Source of the DNA: Pachyseris speciosa
Lineage: Eukaryota; Cnidaria; Anthozoa; Scleractinia; Pachyseridae
Assembly: GCA_016490735.1 (NCBI GenBank)
Contig: JAEMWC010000138.1
Location: forward strand, 1,172,501-1,236,500
Length of the DNA stretch: 64,000 bases
Direction of reading: 5' to 3'
The position numbers and the translations under genes were made by a program. The notes under the pieces were generated by a model. That model did no database searches. It was given only the letters and a program-made list of their open reading frames with translations, and had not been told where the DNA came from. Positions within the stretch are counted from its first letter, which is position 1. Every line of letters starts with the position of its first letter. Of the stretch, positions 52,883 to 61,800 are shown piece by piece.

Positions 52883-54570
52883 ACACATTGTGACAATATC
52901 CAAATAAGGTCATGTCACGCCCAATATTCGCTCAATATTCGTTCAATATGCGTACTCAACAGATATCCTGCGGTATACGTAATTTTGTATGTCGCGGAGA
53001 AAAATGGCGGCTTTTGCAGCTTTTTTTTTTTTTTTTTTTTTTCAATAAACGCAGACAATTGTGCTTTGTCATTAATGCGTTGAATACTGCCGGAAACAGT
53101 TATTCTGCCCAATCTTGCGGAATATCCCCTGATTTTAGCCAACTCGGCTTACGGACTCATCGGCTAAGTATCAGGAGATATTCCGCGCGATTTCGCATTA
53201 TAAATTGTTAACTATTATGCCAAGACAGGACAGCTTAGAGGTATGGACGTTGTATAGAGAAGGGGGCTGTTGTATTGAAGGTGGGGTGGGTAGAGTGTTT
53301 ACTGAAGCTACTAAGTCTGATAAAGTCTCTGATAGTACTACGGTACACTACCCACGAAAAGCCAGCTGAGCAAATCATAATTTAGTTGTAATGGATAAAC
53401 GTGCGCTATTTTATCAGTGAAAAAAATCCACTGAGGTTTTCAAAGTGGTATTCAGTCCTTTACTTAAGCGGGAAATCTTTGAAGTTTTAAGCGGTCTTTA
53501 CGATCTTTATTAAATATCTTGTAGTATCTTCCTTTATTGCTGTAACGGTTTTAATTTTTTACATGTTTTGAAAACTAGCTCTCTTGAACAATTTTAAATA
53601 CTAGATTTTTAATGTTTGTTAAATATTTTAGATTTTAGGGAGTTTGTTCTGTAGGGTCCACTTCCTAAACTCCCTTTTTCGGGGCATTCTTTGTGTATTT
53701 ATTTTTATTTTAAATGCCTTGAATAAGCTGATGTATGTATGTTTTTCAGATCCAGAGTGAAATTGTCAGTGTGTTTATGACATTCACAAGACCAGTTGTT
53801 CAATCAGCTGATCATGAGGAAGGTACCTTGTGCAACTTTACAGTAACCCCAAAGAAAACCCTTATAAATAATAGTTTCTGTCCCATTTCTAAATCTTGGA
53901 AAACAAACACAACCAAACCAAACTGAGGCTTAGTTCCTTTCATTTGAAGGGTTACACTTCAGGTTATCAACCGCAGTCTTGAAGTTAGAATGAGTTTTGA
54001 TCGATTGTTGTCCCCCTGCCACAGGTTTTAGCAGCTTAATTTTTGTTTTGATCGCTTGATGTTGTTATTCGTTTCCACAGCAATAAATGAGAGTATTTGG
54101 TCCTTGATGCTAAAAGAGCTTCTTGAGTACACGACATCTGCCCCTCAGGCAAGTTAATGTCTTTTAGCCGACACAAATCATCTGCGTTTTCATTATTTTT
54201 GTTTTTGTCTTCTTCCTAGCCATAATGAATCGATATCTTGTCTGGTTGGTAGTTAGTCTGTTTCTCGAATAAAAAGTCAAGTATTGTAGATGGTAAGACG
54301 GAGGAGTCGTTTTGGAATTCACGAGGAGTACAGTGATTCGTATTTTAATTAATTTGAGCTTTTGATCAGTATCCACATTCAAGATTATTCCTATTATATT
54401 TTTATTCATAGACCAGACCACAACACCAGGGACTACGTCCCCTACTCTTTGCGAACGGTGTGTGGGTTCTCTTTCGTCTCACAGAGTTATGAACAAGTGT
54501 TGTGAGACGAGACTCACAGTTAATCGTCCTTATCCGAGAAGACTAGAAAGTCTAGCTATTTGCAGATGTC

Positions 54571-54603
<33 letters not shown>

Positions 54604-55810
54604 AAAGTCCCCGAGTGTTGGTCCGGCCGGGATTTGAACCCGCGACCTGTCGCATGTTAGTCCGTTGCTCTACCAACTGAGCTAACCTGTCGGCGGTATA
54701 GATTAGATTCAAAAGTGTACTTTTGTCTTCTACGAGGTTTTCTCCATTATTCCTTTTGAACTTTCTCTATCCTATTTTTTAGACCTATGCGAGTAGTGTG
54801 CGGCTAAAGTTTTTACTGTTTTATCACATTATCTAATCGTGTTCTTCCCTGTGCGTAAACAGGCGTTTTTAGGTGGACTTGTGTTGCTGTCTGAGCTGTT
54901 ACCGATCCCGCTGCCTATTCGCTCGTTAGAGGTATGTTTGATGCAGATGTCAGAAAACATCTTTAAACTACTCTAATCGAAATCAAACATAACAGATATT
55001 TCGGTCAACACCGCCTCGAATGGTGTTGTACAGTTCCAGGAAAGATCCATACCCTCCCTACCACTGAGGTCGGGAGAAATTTTGACGGGTGGAAGGGGAT
55101 TTCAAAGCCAAAATCACAAAGGGGTGGGGAGGGGATTTCAAAGCCAAAATCACAAAGGGGTGGGGAGGGGTCTCAAAGGCCAGAATTTAGCAGGAGAGTA
55201 CTCAGGGGTGGGGAGCATCAAGTCAATCAACGTTCTTTCAGGAGAACATGGAGGTTTTCAGGAGCAGCACAGTAGTTCCATGTTGCGAGGATGTTTGGGT
55301 TTCGTTTGGATTTCGTGGCACGCGATACAGAAACGAGCGGCCTAGCCGTGAGAAGAATGGTGACGAGAAAGTGGGAGATTATTTTTCTTCTGCCAGAATG
55401 TTTTTTTTTTCTTTCATCTTCTCTGATTTTTGCGTTTCCTCAGGACATACCACAGGAGGAAGCAAACCAGGTAATGAATCACAGACGGCTGTGGAGTGCA
55501 CACCTCAATCCACTCAGCACTGAGTTGCAGGGGATACTCAAGGACCTGGCAGGTATATCTTGCTAACTTATACAATGATAAAAATAAGAAAGTTTTCTAA
55601 GGGAAAAAAGGCCGATGCAGATCAGCTCTTTCAATAATGTGAATGATATATGAAATGAATCATATATGAACTGCGGAAGTGAAATCAAATGAAGAATGAT
55701 CCTCGCAGTTGTGAACGCAATTTATGCAATTGCGAAAAGAAGCCTGAAAAAAAATTCAGGACTTCAACGGGGTTTGAACCCGTGAACTCACGATTACCGG
55801 TGCGATGCTT

Positions 55811-55847
<37 letters not shown>

Positions 55848-58800
55848 AGGTCAATTGACCTGCACTGAATTGCGTTCACAACTGCGAGGATCATTCTTCA
55901 TTTGTCTATCAATAATGTTACTAGGTTTCAAGGGGAAGTAGGTGGCGAGCTTAGGTAATTATAGGTTGGTAAATGTAGTTAAACCACTAGCTCGTGTTGC
56001 ACATGTTTTAAGGGTATGTAATCGATTTGTCTGTCTTTACTGTTTAGGATCAGCATGTCACAGTCTTCAGCAAGTTATGAGGAGAGTATGCTCTCAGCTA
56101 TCAGACTTATCTGCACCCACAGCTTTTAATATCGTCAGGTACGCTGTAGATTCGCTATTTTTTTTTCCATTCGAACGGTCCATGACAGCAGTTGTAAATC
56201 TGTTCAAAGATGTTTCTTACCGCTGAATTTGTGAGTCTGTAGGTGAATTGTTAAACTTAGTCTTTGTTTGTCTGTCTGTCTGTCTGTCTGTTTGTTCGTT
56301 TTTACTTTGAAAGATTATTTCGTTGTCCTTTTTGGCTGTTTTGAGCTCGTTTACTTCCGAGTGAAAGGAGTCAAGTCAACACTGCTTTGGGGTGTCAGTT
56401 GCAATTCTAGGAGACATAGTTGTTAATAAAAACAGTAAATTGATTTTTGAGGAGTACAAAAAGACTTTTTGGTGTTCTAACTAATGACCTGACGATTAAC
56501 CAGTTGATTGATCAAATGTCCAACTAACTATTTATGTTCTTTCTGTACCAGAACACTTTTGGAAACACTGGATAGCGAGATGGGCAAATCCAATGCAGAG
56601 GACAACAGGTGAGGAACGTGATTGCTTAATGTGTAGCTCGTATACTGGTAGCCGTTACTGTTTTGCGACTGTTCTTTTGCAGTAGTTCAAGATAGTGTGG
56701 AAAAGTTTTTTTTTTTTAAATTTCCCACTCCACAAACTACGAGCCGGGTACGAGTGAATGATTGTTGGGACGTTTCGTTTGAACTTTTAAACATAGCAGT
56801 GGCACTTGGTTCTGGATTTGCCGCATCACCTCGAATATCTCTTCCTATTGAACATCTTTGTACCTCAGTTTGTGTTTGAAGTGTTCATTATCACGTAACT
56901 AGTTTGTATTAATGTTTAGAACGATTTTCCGTTGAGTGTCGAAAGTAATTCTCGTTTGCTTCAATGGTTTTGCTTTACTTTGCTCTGTGATTGCTTGGCA
57001 AAACTCGCGCTTCTTTCTCAAGAGAAAGCAAAGCCAAAACCAATCGTGATTTGCACGAGCGCATTTTCACGCGCTTTGCACCGGTTACATGTAATTACTT
57101 CGAATTCTGATTGGTTCATTGTGGTGTTCGCGTCCGTGATTGGTCAGAGGCATTGAAATGGTTTTGGTTCAACGACACTCAATTGAAAATCGCTCTATCA
57201 GGCGTTTATTCGTTTTTTTTCTCAAAGTTGTAGCCCTGGAGGTGTTCGTATCATGACGCTGCTGGCTTATCTGTCATCCCAGCCAGCTGTGAAAGTCTCT
57301 CTTCTTCAGCTTTTGAAAACCAGGTAGGTGTTAATGTTTGTAATGAACAAGGAAGCTCTAAATTCTAATCCAAGTTTATTTCCATAATTGTTTTTATTGG
57401 GTTTTTTTATCACACTATATTTTAGAATTGTTAGCGCCTCTTTGATTTTTTTACCCATTTATGACTACAGTTTAGACAGTTGACAGCTTGTGTTTTCAAA
57501 ATATATTCAGCCAGAGAAAGTTTTAAATTTCACTTTAAAACATATCACGCGGAACACATTTTCGCGATAATTGAATGGGGAACATGCGAACTCTAACTCA
57601 TTGTATTACTGTATGTTTTGTTCATAGTGGACTAAACGCTAAGAACGATGACCTGCTGTTTCCCAGCCTGTTACCTTCCATGCTGTCATGTTTGAAGGGT
57701 GACTCAGAGAATCAGACTGTATCCAGGTCACAGTACTGTGTTGTGGTAAGGAATTGATTCCTCATGCTATGGTAGTACAGTCGAACCTCTATTAAGCGGC
57801 CAGCCCGTCCTATTAGGCGGCCAGTTCTTCTATTGTTTTTTCCTGTGTCAAAACGGCCACTATCGAAAGACACTTTTTTAAAGCAAAAAGTTGCTAATTT
57901 CGTTTAGGCAGGGTAACGAGAAACAAACAAAACCACAAAGAGGCTTCTGAAACATGACAGGTCACACTTTGAGGTTCTCATCCACAGACTCGAAAGTCAG
58001 AACCACTTTTCTACAGCATAATAAACAGCACCACAAGAAAGTACTGCTCAGCAGCCTCATCTGAATTGCCATACTTTAGGATTTCATTCACAGACTGCGG
58101 CATATTAAAAAGCAACACAGGAGAATATTGCTCACTAGCTTGTATGTAAATGGCCGTACTTACATACACCAACATGAGTTTTTTTTGTGCACACCTGTAA
58201 GATCTTAAACTTTGTTTTTCTCGTTCCAGTCCATCGTGCAGTCTTTGTGTGATCCCACTGTGAGCTTGATACCGTTTGAAACTCCTTTTACAGACCAACA
58301 TGTAAGTCAGTAGTTGTTTTAATTAAAATAGCTCCGACGTGTTAAAAAAAGGTAAAGAATCTTTATTTATACACGGTTAACATTTAAAGCTGCAAGCTTG
58401 TGGGGCCGTGGGGGAGAAATGTTGGTTTTTGAGGACAGGGGAAAACCGGAGTACCCGGAGATAAACCTCTCGGAGCAGAGTAGAAAACCAACAAACTCAG
58501 CCCACTTATGACGCCGAGTCCGGGAATAAGAACCCGGGACATGCACATGGGTGATAGGCGAGCGCTCTCACTACTGCGCCAACCCTGCTCCCCACAATCA
58601 TCAGAAACAACAATAATAGCCGTCGTTTCATTGTAATACAAAAATTGCAATTTGTGCTGCTGCAATCAATATTCTGGCCATTCGTACATTCCTAACTACG
58701 GTGTCCCCGAATGGAGTGAGTGGTTGAATAGATAAAAGAGAGCTTAGGCAACCACGACGGCATGCAACGGCGATGAAAACGTCATTTTAAAATGAAACTT

Positions 58801-61800
58801 CTCGTTACTGTAACTCTTTCGCGATTTTTCCAACTTGTTTAACTTGTAAAATGCTGGCGAACTATCCTGGAGCTAAATTAGTAAAAACAGCGTTGAAGTT
58901 AAGGAAAAGAAAGAAGAGTTCACCGTCACACGCTCACGTTCTCCACAAAACCTGAAATTTGGTCATTTCACGTTGCTGTTTTGCTGAGGACGACAGATAA
59001 ATGAACCGAAATGTAAAACGCACGTGCAGAGCGATTGTTTTTGCTCATTAAGCCCATTGTTTTGTGGCGTTCTCGTTGCCGTCGCCGTCGTCGTTACGCA
59101 AAGGGATAGTTTCACGGTTTGGCGCATGTGCAAGCTATGACGTAGTTCCATTGTTTAGAAACCAATCAATGCGAGTACCTAACTTGTGCGTCCGGTCCGG
59201 AATAAAATATTCGGGCCGAAGAATAAATTCGACGTTCAATACTAAATTCAACATTTTCTGTATGAATCCTTCGACATCTTCCGTGAAATTTGGGCATCAG
59301 TCATTCTGCAAGCCAACGCGTAGACTATCATTTTGCTTTCACAAAATTACAGGCTGTGATTTCTGAAATACATGTGGTTGGTACGAAAACTAAAATGTAC
59401 TTTATGCATGGAGTCGGAACATTGAAAATGAATTCTAATGAGCAATCTCACCTTTATCGTCACGTTTTCGCGACTAACCGCGCAAATTAACCGAGAGAGT
59501 CATCTGCACGCTTCCGATTGTTTTATGAACAAAAGAATCTAATGGGTTAACGTAATACTTTGCACATGCGCCGAGCCGTAAACCCTCCCTTTAAACTCTC
59601 TCTGAAGTCCGTACAATGACATTCCGAGGCACAGGAAGAACTTTTGCGTGACATATGCGAAGAATATTCCTGGATAACCCGATGTTGTTTTCGTCATCCC
59701 TGATTAAAATCGCACTCTTAGATTAGCTTTAAACACCAATGATTTATACAATGTGTTTCGTTTGTTTCAGTTGGCGAACACTCTGCCCGACAAGGAGATG
59801 TTAGAAGTGATTTGTGCCGCTCTGTTGGAGCACATAGGATCAGAGAAACAGTCCTTCGCCACCATACTGTTGGCTTTGAGAACCTTGCTGACTTTGACGG
59901 AACACAACTATGGCGTCTATCATCAGAAAATGTATGGCAGCGTCTTTTTTCACTGATCATCGTTTGACCTTTCTCTGAGTAAATGCCGAATTTGACTGTC
60001 TGAATACAACAAATGGGAACACTTTTGTTGTAGCTTTGAGATGTTAGTTGTGCCATAACCGAACAGGACAGGAAACTTCCGGAAGAACTACTGACTATAA
60101 TTTTACGCTGAGTAACGCATATCAGTCTGAATTCGTATGTCCGCTTCAAGATCGCGGTCATCACAGCTCGTTCAGTGCTTATTCCTACAACTTTCAATCA
60201 CCATCAAAATTGCTGTCTTATTGAGTTTAGTTATTGTCACGGTACGTTGTATGCGAAACGAACTGAACAGAACTGTTGATCAGTGTTAAAGCCAAGCAAA
60301 CAAAACACAGGACAAAACAAAACTGAAATTACTGACCGAAACATCAGATCTTCCTCCTTTAAAGAGGGCAAAGTTGTATGTTCAATTGCAATCTTTTGTT
60401 TTCAGGGCTCTGGAGAATAACAACGAAGTCTTCTATCGACTCCTCAAGAGACTTTCCTCTTCTTTTGAGTAAGCAGACTCAGTTGCTTGTATGTGTTGTG
60501 GTTCAATTTTAGCCTTGGTTTAATACCCCATTTTGCTAATGATCAGTTCCCGGTGAATTGTGGGTAGGTCCAGTCCTTTGTGGGGGCAAACGGCCATTTT
60601 AGGACGTAATTTGAAATTGTAATTTTGACCGTTTGCCCCCACAAAGGAGTAGATCTACCCACAGTTCATCAGGAAATGATCGTTAGCAAAATGGTGTCTT
60701 TTTCCCCCTTTGTTTTAAACTAATTATCAATATTATCATACATTACCATACCCAATAACAAAGGGAGAAAACTATTAAAACAAGGATAAATTTGAACCAT
60801 AACATATACGTCCAGGGACCAGCTGCTCGAAGCATGGTTAGCGCTACCCCGAGTTAAATACCATGACAAGCTGTAGGTTTTAATACCAATGGTTAGCGCT
60901 AACCATGCTTCGAGCAACTCAGCCCAGATCGTCTGTGTAAAATGGCGTAACAATTAGTAGGTGGTCTATGATTTTAGCACGCTTTTAAGCCACATGAAAG
61001 CATGGGGAAGCATCCTCTTAGCTTGCTTATACAAAGGTTCAGTGACAGACCCAGCGTCCCGTTAGGGTTATTACAAACGTTCTCATTTCCTGCTGCTGTT
61101 TGAATCTACGTGAGAAGCAGCTTTTACTAGTTAGAAACAGTACAAAGAAAAGCTGAAAGGGTAGCTAGAAAGACTATACAACTCTGAACTATAGTGACTA
61201 GTCTACGCCTGCTACTCAACTAGCCGCAAAGCTGCGGCCGGCCACGACGCGATTCCACCGGACCTGGGGACCGTTTCTCGAAAGTCCTGGTAACTTAACG
61301 GTCCCGAAACCAGATATTGAAATCAAAACCTCAAGAAAATTAGGGTGCGTTCTGACCTCTAATGAAGCCCATTTTGATTCTTTAGCTGATTACGTTACTG
61401 TATAATTTTCAAACCTTTTGAAACTCTTTTTCCATCTGGAATGGAAAACAAAACAGCTTAACGGGCCCGGTAATTACTGGGAGCTTCGAGAAACGGGTCC
61501 CTGATCTTTGGCGGCGTTCCTGATCTCCTTATAGGCGGTAGGGAAAGTCCTCATTTCGGTGCATTGGAAGACTATATTTCGAGTGTTTGTTTAGATAGAC
61601 GATTACATCAAAAGTCCTCTCTGTGACACAACTCTTAACGGCGACCCAGAAAATGCTAACATTTCTAATGAAAATACACAAGCACGCAAAGACAGCTTGA
61701 AAAAACTGAAATTCTGCGCATCTGTGTTTACACAGGAATAGCATACCCGGCCCAGATCACCTGTCCACATTATCAACAACGATCGAGCTGCTTCAGTTGC

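Noticed and set aside
52707..53083. Poly-Asn and poly-Tyr frames
   Set aside because: Translation of an ATT/AAT array and flanking MITE arms.
55083..55170. Possible CRISPR-like direct repeats
   Set aside because: Simple back-to-back 36-bp tandem duplication without spacers, in a eukaryotic intron.
55471..55476. Alternative donor inside VIRMA exon 38 (CAG|gtaatg)
   Set aside because: Using it would remove the conserved LWSAHL segment; the later donor keeps the alignment to the vertebrate protein.
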